Positions 47,729-57,013 are shown, counted from the first letter of the stretch. The stretch: 64,000 bases of DNA from an uncultured Cellvibrio sp. (GCA_946481095.1 CAMLML010000012.1:6680-70679); one strand, 5' to 3'. The notes: a model not told the origin generated them from the letters alone. Numbers and translations: made by a program.

Positions 47729-48788
47729 AAATCTCGGGAGCGGCTAAAGTCAGTTTGCGTTGAACCAGTTTTCCTTGACGCATAATGCTGATCGTAACTT
47801 TGTCGCCGGGTTTGTATTTTTCGAGCGCTCCTAATAGTTGGTCATCATTGATAGTGGGGGTGTCATCTATAGCGACTATGACGTCTCCCAAACTGATTTG
47901 CCCCCAGGCATTTCGTTTGGCGCCCTGAAGTCCTGCCTGGGCAGCAGGTGAGTCTGGATTCACCCGCAAAATCGGCACACCTTCCACACCCAGTTGCTGC
48001 GCCCAATGATCCGGTGCCGAAGCGATGCCCAAAACCGGACGCACAATTCTGCCGTGAGTAATTAATTCAGGAACCACTTCTTTTACTGTGTTAACCGGAA
48101 TGGCAAAACCAATTCCTGCACTGGCACCACTGGGGCTATAGATCATGGTGTTCACACCAATCAATTGGCCTTGTGAATTTAATAATGGGCCACCGGAATT
48201 CCCGGGATTAATGGCCGCATCAGTTTGAATCACATTGGTAATTTTTCGTTGTGTTGGCGATTCAATTTCACGTCCCAATGCACTGACAACGCCGGTTGTT
48301 AAGGTGGCATCCAAACCGAAAGGGTTGCCAATCGCCAGTACTTTTCGTCCGACAGTCAAAGCTGCAGAATCACCTAAAGGCAAAGGGGCCAACTTTTCTT
48401 TGGGAGCTTTGATTTTTAATACCGCCAAATCGCGTTCCGGTGCCAGACCAATAACTTCAGCAGGCCAATTGGTTTGATCCTGCAGGGTAATTACCACTTC
48501 CTGGGCGCCTTCAATCACATGAAAGTTGGTGACTATGTAACCTTCTTTATTCCAGACAAATCCAGTGCCGGAACCGCGTGGAATAGTCACCAAATCAAAA
48601 GAATAGGGATTGCGAGCGAGCTGTTTGTTGGTAACAAATACAACACTGGGGCGTGAAGAATCAAACACCTGAATGGAGTTGCGCTCATCATCTGTCGCAA
48701 AACCCGAAACCTCTGCATGGGTTGCAGCAGGCAATATGGATAACAAACCCAGAGACAGTAAACGCAAAAATCGGTTAGAAGCCAACAT
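47715..48788 (-). CDS. Periplasmic Deg/HtrA-type serine protease
   Basis: A 357-residue trypsin-like protease starting at the ATG that has AGGTGAT upstream (a Met five codons earlier lacks a site). A signal peptide (LLSLGLLSILPAATHAEV) is followed by the S1C domain with His in GYIVTNFHVIEGAQ, Asp in ERDLAVLKIK and Ser in INPGNSGGPLLNSQGQLIGV. One PDZ domain at about residues 265-350 ends the protein. It is smaller than DegP (one PDZ) and like DegS but has a cleavable signal. Likely a periplasmic quality-control protease. Confidence 0.9.
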   Translation of the reverse strand: MLASNRFLRLLSLGLLSILPAATHAEVSGFATDDERNSIQVFDSSRPSVVFVTNKQLARNPYSFDLVTIPRGSGTGFVWNKEGYIVTNFHVIEGAQEVVITLQDQTNWPAEVIGLAPERDLAVLKIKAPKEKLAPLPLGDSAALTVGRKVLAIGNPFGLDATLTTGVVSALGREIESPTQRKITNVIQTDAAINPGNSGGPLLNSQGQLIGVNTMIYSPSGASAGIGFAIPVNTVKEVVPELITHGRIVRPVLGIASAPDHWAQQLGVEGVPILRVNPDSPAAQAGLQGAKRNAWGQISLGDVIVAIDDTPTINDDQLLGALEKYKPGDKVTISIMRQGKLVQRKLTLAAPEIYDYE

Positions 48789-48856
48789 AGATATCACCTG
48801 CATCGCAATGAAGATGCGATCTATATTGGTATCACTATGGATAATTCAACTCCGGA

Positions 48857-49237
48857 TTATTTTTTAAGGGCAAGAAGTTGATTGTTAAGCTGGTTGATTT
48901 TGGCTGCCATTTCTTCAATCAAGCCAACAGAGAGTTGGGGTTGTTCATAAATCAGGCGAATAAAATCTTCTTTGCCTACGGTCATCACAGTGCAATTGCT
49001 GCTGGCTACGACTGAGGCTATTCGAGGTTGTCGGGTGAACACAGCCAATGCCCCAAAAATTTCATTCTGATGTATTTCCCCCACCTTGATTCCATCGCAA
49101 ACAGCATCGGCACTGCCTTCAATCAGGGTGTAAACAAGATCAGCCTCATCGCCCTGATTGATAATGGTTTCGCCCTTGGCAAAATCCAGAAAACCACGCA
49201 AAGGCGTGAAATCATTTTCAGTTAAGGAATCGTTCAT
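48857..49237 (-). CDS. Stand-alone cyclic nucleotide-binding domain protein
   Basis: A 126-residue protein made only of a CRP/cNMP-binding fold: LDFAKGETIINQGDEADLVY, GEIHQNEIFGALAVFTRQPR and SVVASSNCTVMTVGKEDF. The phosphate-binding cassette (FGALAVFTRQPRIASVV) is present. There is no DNA-binding helix-turn-helix domain. A C-terminal helix (LIEEMAAKINQLNNQLLA) may dimerise. It could sense cAMP or c-di-GMP and modulate a partner. Confidence 0.88.
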   Translation of the reverse strand: MNDSLTENDFTPLRGFLDFAKGETIINQGDEADLVYTLIEGSADAVCDGIKVGEIHQNEIFGALAVFTRQPRIASVVASSNCTVMTVGKEDFIRLIYEQPQLSVGLIEEMAAKINQLNNQLLALKK

Positions 49238-49338
49238 GGCACTCTCGTCGGTACAGGTTACCGATAAGTGTAGTTGTGTTTTTACAAAAACAGACCACGT
49301 CGGACTGAAAAGTCCGGTAAATTTTAAAACTGTGAAGT

Positions 49339-49632
49339 CTATGCCGATGCTTGACGCTGCATCGCAGTTGATTTTCCTTCAGCTTCCAGAACCAATTGGG
49401 TTTTGATGTCTTGTGACAGATCGTTCCAATGAACATTCATTAACGCCCCTTGCAAAGCGTAAAGCATGACTTTGGAAACATTGATATCACGGGATCGGAT
49501 GCGGAGATAAGCTTCTACCGCGCCAACCCTTTGTAAATCCGAGAAAGTATTGATACCAATCGCGTGTAGAATGTTAACTGAAGCCATTCCTAAATTTTTA
49601 AGTTGCAACAACTCATGATTGCTAGTCGGCAT
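49339..49632 (-). CDS. TfoX C-terminal domain protein (lone domain)
   Basis: A 97-residue protein starting at MPTSNHELLQLKNLGMASVN, then ILHAIGINTFSDLQRVGAVE and AYLRIRS, and MLYALQGALMNVHWNDLS. This is the TfoX_C helix-hairpin-helix fold that in Sxy/TfoX follows an N-terminal domain, absent here. It may regulate competence or other processes; in Pseudomonas and Vibrio relatives TfoX proteins regulate DNA uptake genes. A GGAG box lies 8 to 9 bases before the ATG. Confidence 0.85.
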   Translation of the reverse strand: MPTSNHELLQLKNLGMASVNILHAIGINTFSDLQRVGAVEAYLRIRSRDINVSKVMLYALQGALMNVHWNDLSQDIKTQLVLEAEGKSTAMQRQASA

Positions 49633-49847
49633 GACAAAAAGCTCCAACAGTTTGTTATCGTTATTAACGGTTGTGTTTGAAATATTCCGTTTACAGCATA
49701 GCTCATATTACAGACTTGAATTTTTGGTGCAATTGGTTTCTCGACTTGCCCCCTGTTTTTTGTTCTGATGAATACCCAACGTAACAATTTTTGTCGTCAA
49801 CGAATACGCAATGTAACACTGGCGCATGAATCTTTAGTGGAAATGCG

Positions 49848-50528
49848 ATGAATAAACAGCTATTACTCGGGCTGGATGATGGTGCAGTTATCTATGCAGA
49901 TTATTTTAAATCTTTATTGCATCCTGACGTGATCCTGCCTTTACAGGATTTATCCATAGATGCCACCAAGGCAGGTTTTGTATTGACTATCGCCAGCAGT
50001 TATCGAAATTTTGCGCGGCAATTGTCTATCTGGAATCAAAAAGCACTGGGCACCAGGCCTGTGCTCGATTCGTCGGGTAATGTAATCGATATGCAATTTT
50101 TATCAGATGCTGAAAAAATGTGGGCTATTTTACGCTGGTCTGCATTACCGGGTGCGTCGCGGCATCATTGGGGAACTGATATTGATGTGTACGATCGTTC
50201 AAAAATTGATGAGACCTATCGAGTAAAATTGACGGTTGATGAAACGGAATTATCGGGCCCTTTTGCGGAATTTCATTTGTGGTTGACTGACAAATTGATG
50301 GAGCCGGATTGTCCTTTTTTCAGGCCCTACGCAATTGATAAAGGAGGTGTCGCACCAGAGCCGTGGCATTTAAGTTACGCGCCACTGGCCAACCGCTATT
50401 CTGCTTTGCTTTCTGTGGAAATGTTACGTGAGCAGATAATTCAGGAGGATCTCTTATTGAAAGAGGCTGTATTGCAAAATCTTGATGAGATATTCGAACG
50501 CTTTGTCAAAACAGATTGGAAAAAATAA
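49848..50528 (+). CDS. M15 family D-alanyl-D-alanine carboxypeptidase
   Basis: A 226-residue VanY-like zinc peptidase. The metal and active-site motifs are GASRHHWGTDIDVYDRSK (His and Asp ligands) and APEPWHLSYAP (Glu and His). There is no signal peptide, so the location of action is uncertain; it may be secreted by another route or remain cytoplasmic. It cleaves the last D-Ala of peptidoglycan pentapeptides. Its gene is 13 bases from the MFS gene. Confidence 0.88.
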   Translation: MNKQLLLGLDDGAVIYADYFKSLLHPDVILPLQDLSIDATKAGFVLTIASSYRNFARQLSIWNQKALGTRPVLDSSGNVIDMQFLSDAEKMWAILRWSALPGASRHHWGTDIDVYDRSKIDETYRVKLTVDETELSGPFAEFHLWLTDKLMEPDCPFFRPYAIDKGGVAPEPWHLSYAPLANRYSALLSVEMLREQIIQEDLLLKEAVLQNLDEIFERFVKTDWKK

Positions 50529-50541
50529 CACCGGATTTTTT

Positions 50542-51891
50542 ATGCATCTACCTGTTTCCAAAACCGCAATCAGATCCTGGATGTTGTTTGATTGGGCCGC
50601 ACAGCCTTTTTTTACGGTGGTCATCACTTTTATTTTCGGACCCTATTTTGCCACTCGTATGATCGATGATCCGGTTGCAGGGCAAGCGGCCTGGAGTCAG
50701 GCAATTGCTATTGCGGGATTTATTATTGCAATACTGTCACCGGTATTGGGTTCAATTGCGGATGTCACCGGCAGTCGTAAAAAATGGATTGCCGTATTTG
50801 CATTGATAAAAATTGCGGCGTTATCAAGCCTTTGGTTCGCAGCGCCGGGTAGTCATCTTTTTTGGCCGATGTTAGCCGTAATTCTGGCAATGGTAGCCGC
50901 AGAATTCTCGATTGTATTTAACGATGCCATGATGCCGCGTTTGATTCCGGCTGATGATATAGGTCGTATTTCCAATCTCGCCTGGGGTTTGGGTTATGCC
51001 GGTGGCTTGATTGTATTATTCAGCGTGCTGTTATTTTTTTCTGCTATGCCCACAACAGGCAAAACATTATTGGGTATTACTCCCTTATTTGGATTTGATT
51101 CTGCCCAAGGTGAAGACGCGCGTATGACCGCGCCTTATGCAGCACTTTGGTATGCGATTTTTATTTTGCCCATGTTGTTGTTTACGCCGGATTTTTCTTC
51201 CGGAAAATCTTTGTTGTTTGCTGTCAAGCAAGGGTTACATGATTTATTGCAAACCTGTAAGCATTTGTGGCAGCGTAAAAAACTCTTGCGATTTTTTATT
51301 GCACGCATGATTTACCAAGACGGCGTGAATGGATTATTGGCATTGGGTGGTGTATTTGCCGCGGGGCTTTTTGGTTGGCAAACATTTGAAATAGGTGTTT
51401 ATGGTATTTTGTTGTTAATAACAGCGATTCTGGGTTGTTACCTGGCAAGCCGATTGGAAAAAACATCGGATTCATCTTTTGTTGTTAATCTGTCGCTCGG
51501 TTGTTTAACGCTGGCAACCATCGGCATTATTTCGATTGCGCCAGACAATCTGTTTTTTGGTTTGATCAGTTTGTCGGTTGTCGATACGGGTGGTTTGTTT
51601 GCGACCACGGCAGAAAAAATTTATATCCTGTTTGGCTTGCTGGTTGGTTTGAGTTTTGGTCCGGTGCAAGCTTCATCACGCGCATTTTTAGCTGGATCAG
51701 TATCGGTAGAAGAAGCGGGTCGTTATTTTGGCTTTTATGCTTTGTCAGGTAGAGCCACTGCATTTTTAGCACCGGCAGCAGTCACATTTTGTACCAGTTA
51801 TTTTGATTCCGCTCGTATAGGGATGATGGTATTGGTGGTGTTTTTGGTTGTAGGTTGGTGGTTGTTTTTTCAAATCAGGAAATCAGGTTAA
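50542..51891 (+). CDS. MFS transporter, UMF1/Atg22-like family
   Basis: A 449-residue protein from the ATG at 50542 (longer in-frame starts overlap the peptidase gene). It has eleven to twelve helices with the UMF1 signature SWMLFDWAAQPFFTVVITFI near the N-terminus and NDAMMPRLIPADDIGRISNL in the first half. The C-terminal GPVQASSRAFLAGSVSVEEA and YFGFYALSGRATAFLAPA are typical. It is a putative amino-acid or peptide exporter by analogy with Atg22. The HAD gene starts 2 bases after its stop codon. Confidence 0.87.
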   Translation: MHLPVSKTAIRSWMLFDWAAQPFFTVVITFIFGPYFATRMIDDPVAGQAAWSQAIAIAGFIIAILSPVLGSIADVTGSRKKWIAVFALIKIAALSSLWFAAPGSHLFWPMLAVILAMVAAEFSIVFNDAMMPRLIPADDIGRISNLAWGLGYAGGLIVLFSVLLFFSAMPTTGKTLLGITPLFGFDSAQGEDARMTAPYAALWYAIFILPMLLFTPDFSSGKSLLFAVKQGLHDLLQTCKHLWQRKKLLRFFIARMIYQDGVNGLLALGGVFAAGLFGWQTFEIGVYGILLLITAILGCYLASRLEKTSDSSFVVNLSLGCLTLATIGIISIAPDNLFFGLISLSVVDTGGLFATTAEKIYILFGLLVGLSFGPVQASSRAFLAGSVSVEEAGRYFGFYALSGRATAFLAPAAVTFCTSYFDSARIGMMVLVVFLVVGWWLFFQIRKSG

Positions 51892-51893
51892 GT

Positions 51894-52616
51894 ATGCTAG
51901 TTATTTTTGATTGCGATGGTGTGTTGGTGGACAGTGAAAATCTGGACTCTGAAGTGTTGGTGGAATGTTTTGCGGAAGAAGGTATTGTTATAACGGAACA
52001 TGAAATTGACTTGCGATTTCGTGGAAAATCCGTTCCTGATTGTGTGCAATTATCCAAAGAAATTTTATGTGGATTGCCAGCTTGGAAAAGTAAATCATCC
52101 GAAAACCAGCAAGTTGATACGGAAGCTTTCTGGAGAAAAAAACAATTGCGGTGCCTGGAAGTTTATCAGCAAAAGCTGCAGCCGATTCCAGGTGTCGCGG
52201 ATGTAATAGCGATGCTTAAACAACAGCAGATTGCTGTTTGTGTCGCATCCAATGGCAAGCACGAAAAAATGGCCATCACATTGGCGAAAACCAATATGGC
52301 ACAATATTTTGGTAAAAATGTTTTTAGTTTTGAGGAAGTCAAACAGGGAAAACCTGCGCCGGATTTATTTTTACATGCCGCAAAAACCATGGGAGTATCA
52401 CCTGAAAATACACTGGTGATTGAAGATTCTTTATCCGGTATTCGCGCTGCTCTGGCAGCAGGGATGAAACCATTTGCCTATTGCGCACCACAAGTCAATG
52501 GCGACGATTATTATTTGCTGCCACAGATTAAAGAAATGAATGTGGAATGGTTTACTGATATGAAACAGTTGCCGGGGCTCCTCCCTTTGAAAAAGGGAGG
52601 CGGGGGAGGGATTTAA
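51894..52616 (+). CDS. HAD-superfamily phosphatase with repeat-derived tail
   Basis: A 240-residue HAD hydrolase, subfamily IA. Motif I is FDCDGVLVDSE, motif II CVASNGKHEKM, motif III KQGKPAPDLFLHAAKTMG, motif IV LVIEDSLSGIRAALAAGMKP. Substrates are likely sugar phosphates or 2-phosphoglycolate-like. The last 14 residues (PGLLPLKKGGGGGI) are encoded by a palindromic repeat (52574-52675), so the gene's stop codon is inside the repeat. The protein is otherwise full length. Confidence 0.88.
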   Translation: MLVIFDCDGVLVDSENLDSEVLVECFAEEGIVITEHEIDLRFRGKSVPDCVQLSKEILCGLPAWKSKSSENQQVDTEAFWRKKQLRCLEVYQQKLQPIPGVADVIAMLKQQQIAVCVASNGKHEKMAITLAKTNMAQYFGKNVFSFEEVKQGKPAPDLFLHAAKTMGVSPENTLVIEDSLSGIRAALAAGMKPFAYCAPQVNGDDYYLLPQIKEMNVEWFTDMKQLPGLLPLKKGGGGGI

Positions 52617-52675
52617 AATGGTCAGTTGTATTGAATTTTAAATCCCCCTGGCCCCCCTTTTTCAAAGTGGGGAAG
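52574..52675. repeat. Inverted repeat element with AT-flanked arms, ~100 bp
   Basis: Arms at 52585-52618 and 52636-52667 are inverted copies of about 32-34 bp (CTTTGAAAAAGGG... and ...CCCTTTTTCAAAG) with several mismatches, separated by 17 bases. An inner 9-bp palindrome (CCTCCCTTT / AAAGGGAGG) lies in the left arm at 52580-52600. This element belongs to a different sequence subtype from the CCCTCTCCC elements but has the same GC-rich paired layout. It overlaps the HAD gene end and lies before cysE. Confidence 0.75.
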
Positions 52676-52719
52676 TGTAATGAAGTTTCAAAAATTAAAT
52701 TTCAAATTCAGGCGTAATC

Positions 52720-53493
52720 ATGACCAATAAAACTCTCTGGGAATTAATTCGAACAGAAGCACAGGAAGCCAGTAAAACTGAACCCATGCTGGCCAGTTTT
52801 TATCACGCGATTATTTTAAATCATGCCAGTTTTTCAGCGGCAATCAGTTTTCATTTGGCGAATAAACTGGATAGCCAGGCATTGCCCGCTATGATGATTC
52901 GTGAGGTGCTTGAGCAAGCAATGTCGGCTGATTCGCAAATTGAAGTTGCCATGCAAGCGGATATCATTGCACATCGCGAGCGCGATCCGGCATGCAAAAA
53001 TCTGTGCATGCCTTTTTTATTTTTTAAGGGTTATCATGCTTTACAGTCCTGGCGAATCGCACACTGGTTGTGGCAACAAGGTCGTCGTTCGTTGGCATTA
53101 TTTTTTCAAAATCAAATTTCGCAGGTATTTGATGTCGATATTCACCCCGGTGCGACTATTGGAAAAAGTATTATGATCGATCACGCCACCGGCGTAGTGA
53201 TTGGCGAAACAGCTGTGATCGAAGATGAGGTTTCGATGTTGCATTCGGTGACTTTGGGCGGCAGTGGCTGCGCCAAGACCGACCGTCATCCCAAAATTCG
53301 TCGCGGGGTTTTGATTGGTGTTGGCGCTAAAATTTTAGGCTGTGTTGAAGTGGGAGTGGGAGCCAAAATTGGTGCAGGTAGTCTGGTACTGGAAAACGTT
53401 GCGCCAAAAACAACGGTTGCTGGCGTTCCGGCAAAAGTGATTGGCAAGCCCGATGTCGAACTTCCTGCACTGGATATGGATCATCACTTGTAA
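52720..53493 (+). CDS. cysE: Serine O-acetyltransferase
   Basis: CysE makes O-acetylserine for cysteine synthesis, 257 residues. The N-terminal helical domain (RTEAQEASKTEPMLASFYH) precedes the left-handed beta-helix with hexapeptide repeats (DVDIHPGATIGKSIMIDHAT, VVIGETAVIEDEVSMLHSVT, GAKIGAGSLVLENVAPKTTV). The catalytic His lies in DHATGVV and the LGGSGCAKTDRHPKIRRGV loop is typical. It forms cysteine synthase complexes. Feedback inhibition by cysteine is expected. Confidence 0.95.
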   Translation: MTNKTLWELIRTEAQEASKTEPMLASFYHAIILNHASFSAAISFHLANKLDSQALPAMMIREVLEQAMSADSQIEVAMQADIIAHRERDPACKNLCMPFLFFKGYHALQSWRIAHWLWQQGRRSLALFFQNQISQVFDVDIHPGATIGKSIMIDHATGVVIGETAVIEDEVSMLHSVTLGGSGCAKTDRHPKIRRGVLIGVGAKILGCVEVGVGAKIGAGSLVLENVAPKTTVAGVPAKVIGKPDVELPALDMDHHL

Positions 53494-53503
53494 TCGAATG
53501 TGT

Positions 53504-53728
53504 TTATGCAAATTTTGCAGGTGTGTCGTCAATATCACCATCGCGAAGCCAGCCCAATACGGCCTGACGACTTTTCAGCATGCCCTGATAATGTTCTATC
53601 AACATCTGATTCGGACGAGGTTGTTTTATCATCAAATCAATTTTGTGATTGAGGAAAGCAATGTCTTCCACCACTTTTTCACGCATCGCATCAGCATCAT
53701 CCAGAGGATGTTTCAGTTCAGTACTCAT
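53504..53728 (-). CDS. Small conserved hypothetical protein, 74 residues
   Basis: The ATG with AAGGAGG upstream gives 74 residues (a longer in-frame start lacks a site). The sequence begins MSTELKHPLDDADAMREKVV, continues EDIAFLNHKIDLMIKQPRPN and ends LGWLRDGDIDDTPAKFA. It is soluble, charged and mostly helical. No family is recognised. It is convergent with cysE, 10 bases apart. Confidence 0.7.
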   Translation of the reverse strand: MSTELKHPLDDADAMREKVVEDIAFLNHKIDLMIKQPRPNQMLIEHYQGMLKSRQAVLGWLRDGDIDDTPAKFA

Positions 53729-53975
53729 CTTGACCTCCTTACCACGCAAGTAAACAAAGTATGATTCAAACTGTCACATTTTCCACTTGGAATAAAGATT
53801 GTTTTGTTACAAAACTCACTGACTCTTATTCAGTCCTCTTGTGATAAGCTTGATTTTGAAAGTTTTTTCAGGAACAGAGTCAATTGATTGGCGTCTTATT
53901 ACCGGATGAGGGCAGATAAACGCGCGCATCATGTGAGCTACAATGATTCCGATAAATTACGGTGGAAAAAATACT

Positions 53976-54773
53976 ATGTCTGATGACGAGATGAAAACAT
54001 TTGAAATCCTGTTTAGAGGGGATATTCAATTTGGGCAGAATCTTCATGACGTAAAACTCAAACTGCAACAACTCTTTAAAATTGATTCAGCAAAAGTGGA
54101 TGCGCTGTTTTCCGGTAAGCCGGTTGTACTCAAACGGGGTCTTGATAGATCCAGCGCAGAAAAATATCAGGATGTACTCACGAAGGCCGGTGCATTGGTT
54201 GAATTGGTTTCAGCTGGTACGGAACAATCAAAACCTGTTCAACCAAAAGCCATGGCCGCACCAACAAACGCAGCTGCATCCACATCTTCTACAACAAATC
54301 CAGCGGCAAATGTATCTTCACCTTCTACACAAAATCAGTGGACTTTGGCGCCTGTTGGCAGTTTGATGATGCCCGCTTCTTCCCGCTTGGCGCCTGTCAA
54401 TCGTCAATTTAATTTAAGTGTTTATTCTTTGCGTCCTGTCGGTGGAAATTTGGTGGACTTGAGCGAATCCAAACAAATAGAACCGGAGCCTTTAATTATT
54501 CCGGATTATAAAGTGGCAGACGCAGGAACCAACTTAATTGATTCCAGTGAAAGAATAGAGCTGCCAATTCTGGAGATAGATGTTGGGGATTGGGGATTAT
54601 CTGAACCTGGTGCGCCACTGTTAATGGATAGTGAAAAAGCACCCGAAATAAGTGCGCCAGTATTAACGAGCAATTTTTCACTTGCTCCTGTTGGCAGTTT
54701 ACTTGAACAAATCAAACCGCAAGTGGAGATTAAAATTCCGGATACCAGTGGTTTGAAAATTATTGAGAATTAA
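53976..54773 (+). CDS. Hypothetical protein with APVG repeats, upstream of AsmA
   Basis: A 265-residue cytoplasmic protein. The first 80 residues (FEILFRGDIQFGQNLHDVKL and VDALFSGKPVVLKRGLDRSS) match an N-terminal domain I recall from several gammaproteobacterial hypotheticals. A Ser/Thr/Ala/Pro linker follows. The C-terminal part contains repeated variants of a short motif, LAPVGSL, LRPVGGNLVDLSE, VADAGTNLIDSSE, LSEPGAPLLMDSE, LAPVGSLLEQ, suggesting an array of binding loops. The AsmA gene follows after 2 bases, so the two are probably co-transcribed. Function unknown. Confidence 0.6.
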   Translation: MSDDEMKTFEILFRGDIQFGQNLHDVKLKLQQLFKIDSAKVDALFSGKPVVLKRGLDRSSAEKYQDVLTKAGALVELVSAGTEQSKPVQPKAMAAPTNAAASTSSTTNPAANVSSPSTQNQWTLAPVGSLMMPASSRLAPVNRQFNLSVYSLRPVGGNLVDLSESKQIEPEPLIIPDYKVADAGTNLIDSSERIELPILEIDVGDWGLSEPGAPLLMDSEKAPEISAPVLTSNFSLAPVGSLLEQIKPQVEIKIPDTSGLKIIEN

Positions 54774-54775
54774 TC

Positions 54776-57013
54776 ATGATCAAAACAGTGTTGAAAATTA
54801 TCGGCGCGTTGGTGTTATTGCTTGTTGTGATAGTCGTTGGTTTTATTACCCTGGTAGATCCAAACCAATTTAAACCTTCGATTGAATCCTTGGCTAAAAA
54901 ACAGGGTATTGCTTTAAGTGTTGAAGGTGATCTGTCCTGGAAATTATGGCCAAGCATTGGCCTGGGTGCAGAGGGCGTCAAATTAGGCTCATTGGTTGAG
55001 TCAGAAAAAAGATTGGCCGAAATTGAACGGATGAGTTTGTTATTGGCATTAAGCCCTTTATTTTCCGGTAATTTTCAAGCAGATCATCTGGTATTGTCAG
55101 GTGTCAATTTGCATTTGGTTGTTGATAATCAGGGTAAAAGTAATTGGTCATTTTTGACAGATAACAAAAAACCGGAAGCAGAAGCACCGCCTTCCAGCGA
55201 ATCTACGCTGAACATGAATATCGAAAAAATCAGTATTGAGAAAAGTCGAATCGCGTATCTGGATGAACAGGCAAAACAATCGATTGAATTAAGTGATTTC
55301 AATTTACATTTGCAAGATGTGAACACTCAGGAGACCGCATTTCCTGTTTCTGTCACAACCAATATTGCCGTGAAATCCGGTAGCGATCCTGAGATTCGTT
55401 TGTCATTTGATCTCGGTAATCAAATTAAAATGGATAAACAATTCAAATCCTTGCAGTTGTCAGAAGGAAAACTACAGCTGGATTTGCTGGGCAAAAAAGA
55501 TGTGTCCATTCCATTGACGTATGATGTTCTTGTGAGTGATTTGCAAAATAACATGTCCTATAAAGGCAACTTCAAACTGGAGTCTATTTCGTTGCGGGAG
55601 TTGTTGGCATATTTTGACGTGCAGTTAGACACAGCAAATAAAAATGCAGTTTCCAGCCTGGCATTGAGTTCGCTTTTTGAAGGTAACGATAAAAAAATGT
55701 CATTAAATGACATTCAATTAGTGTTGGATGACAATCAATTTACCGGTTCCGTCGCTGTTACCGATTTCTCAACGTCTGCTATTAAACTCAATTTGCAAGG
55801 TGATAAATTCAATCTGGATGATTATTTGCCACCAGTGACAGAGGAAGAGACGGTTGAGTCTGAGCCGGCATCCGATACAGATTTGCCTTTGGATGCGTTG
55901 CGCAGTTTGAATTTGAATGCCAACATTCAATTAAAAGAATTGATTGTTAAAAAACTTAAGCTGACGGAACTGAATTGGAAACTGCTCGCTAAAAATGGCA
56001 TGTTGGAACAGCAGCTGAATGGCCAGACTTATTCTGGAAAAGTGCTGTTTAAAAATCAGTTGGATGCTCGAAGTGAAAAAGCCAATCTGACCTTTGATGC
56101 AGCATTGGAATCGGTGCAGGTGAATGCGTTATTGGGCGATTTGTTTGCGCATGACAAAGAAAAATTTGACCTTCAGGGAGCTATTAATTTACGCGCCTTG
56201 GGCAGTGCCAATGGTGCAACCGTTAATCAATTAATCAAAAATTTGCAAAGTAATGCCACTTTTTCCGGTGCTGAATTGCGTATTACGCCTATTAACTTAC
56301 AAAAACAGTTTTGTAAGTTGGTCAATTTAGTGAATAAAAATCCTGATTCAGAACAGGTATGGCAGGATCTTACGCAACTGACAGAAGTTTCAGGCAGCAT
56401 TAAATTGCGTGATGAAAAAATCGTTATTGATAGTTTTAAAGCGGGTGTTGAAAATTTGTTGCTAAGTTCAAGTGGTTCAATTGATTTGGCAAATGATAAA
56501 TACAATTTATTATTACCCTTTTCTTTTTTAAAGAGCGCAACTACCGAAGCTGAAGTCAGCACTGGCCCGCAGGGTTGTGTGATGGGTGATAATTATTGGG
56601 TCGAACGTGGTATGAACCTGTTGCGCTGCAAAGGAAAATTATCCGGGATGGAACCTTTGAAAGATTGCGGGCCTGATAAAGATTTGTTGTTGGACATTAC
56701 CAAAGACTACGCTGAATATAAAATCAAGAAAAAGCACGGTGCTAAAATTGAAGAGAAAAAACAGGAAGTGAAAGCCAAAGTAGAAGACAAAAAACAAAAA
56801 CTGTTTGATAAGTTACAGAAGAAACTCGGTGGCTCAACAGATGAAAGCTCAACAAAAGAAACACCAGTGCAAGCAAGTTCTACATCAACGAGTGGAGCAG
56901 AGAACGCAGCGCAAGAGAATGCAGTGCAAGAAAACACAACACAAGATGCCGTGATTGATTCAACTCAATCCAGTGCATCAGGTGAAGCAAGCACTCCAGC
57001 AGTAGCACAGTAA
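54776..57013 (+). CDS. asmA: AsmA family envelope protein
   Basis: A 745-residue AsmA/TamB-like protein. One N-terminal helix (VLLLVVIVVGFITLVDPNQF) anchors it in the inner membrane, followed by the AsmA start (LSVEGDLSWKLWPSIGLGAE). The C-terminal half has the AsmA_2 region with CKLVNLVNKNP and LRCKGKLSGMEPLKDCGPD. The last 110 residues are a charged coiled coil and low-complexity tail (EEKKQEVKAKVEDKK) with many Glu, Ala and Gln. It is thought to move lipids between membranes. It is followed by mutY. Confidence 0.9.
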   Translation: MIKTVLKIIGALVLLLVVIVVGFITLVDPNQFKPSIESLAKKQGIALSVEGDLSWKLWPSIGLGAEGVKLGSLVESEKRLAEIERMSLLLALSPLFSGNFQADHLVLSGVNLHLVVDNQGKSNWSFLTDNKKPEAEAPPSSESTLNMNIEKISIEKSRIAYLDEQAKQSIELSDFNLHLQDVNTQETAFPVSVTTNIAVKSGSDPEIRLSFDLGNQIKMDKQFKSLQLSEGKLQLDLLGKKDVSIPLTYDVLVSDLQNNMSYKGNFKLESISLRELLAYFDVQLDTANKNAVSSLALSSLFEGNDKKMSLNDIQLVLDDNQFTGSVAVTDFSTSAIKLNLQGDKFNLDDYLPPVTEEETVESEPASDTDLPLDALRSLNLNANIQLKELIVKKLKLTELNWKLLAKNGMLEQQLNGQTYSGKVLFKNQLDARSEKANLTFDAALESVQVNALLGDLFAHDKEKFDLQGAINLRALGSANGATVNQLIKNLQSNATFSGAELRITPINLQKQFCKLVNLVNKNPDSEQVWQDLTQLTEVSGSIKLRDEKIVIDSFKAGVENLLLSSSGSIDLANDKYNLLLPFSFLKSATTEAEVSTGPQGCVMGDNYWVERGMNLLRCKGKLSGMEPLKDCGPDKDLLLDITKDYAEYKIKKKHGAKIEEKKQEVKAKVEDKKQKLFDKLQKKLGGSTDESSTKETPVQASSTSTSGAENAAQENAVQENTTQDAVIDSTQSSASGEASTPAVAQ

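Noticed and set aside
47715..48803. Earlier Met (48803) for the Deg-type protease
   Set aside because: No ribosome site upstream, whereas the ATG at 48788 has AGGTGAT and a better signal peptide.
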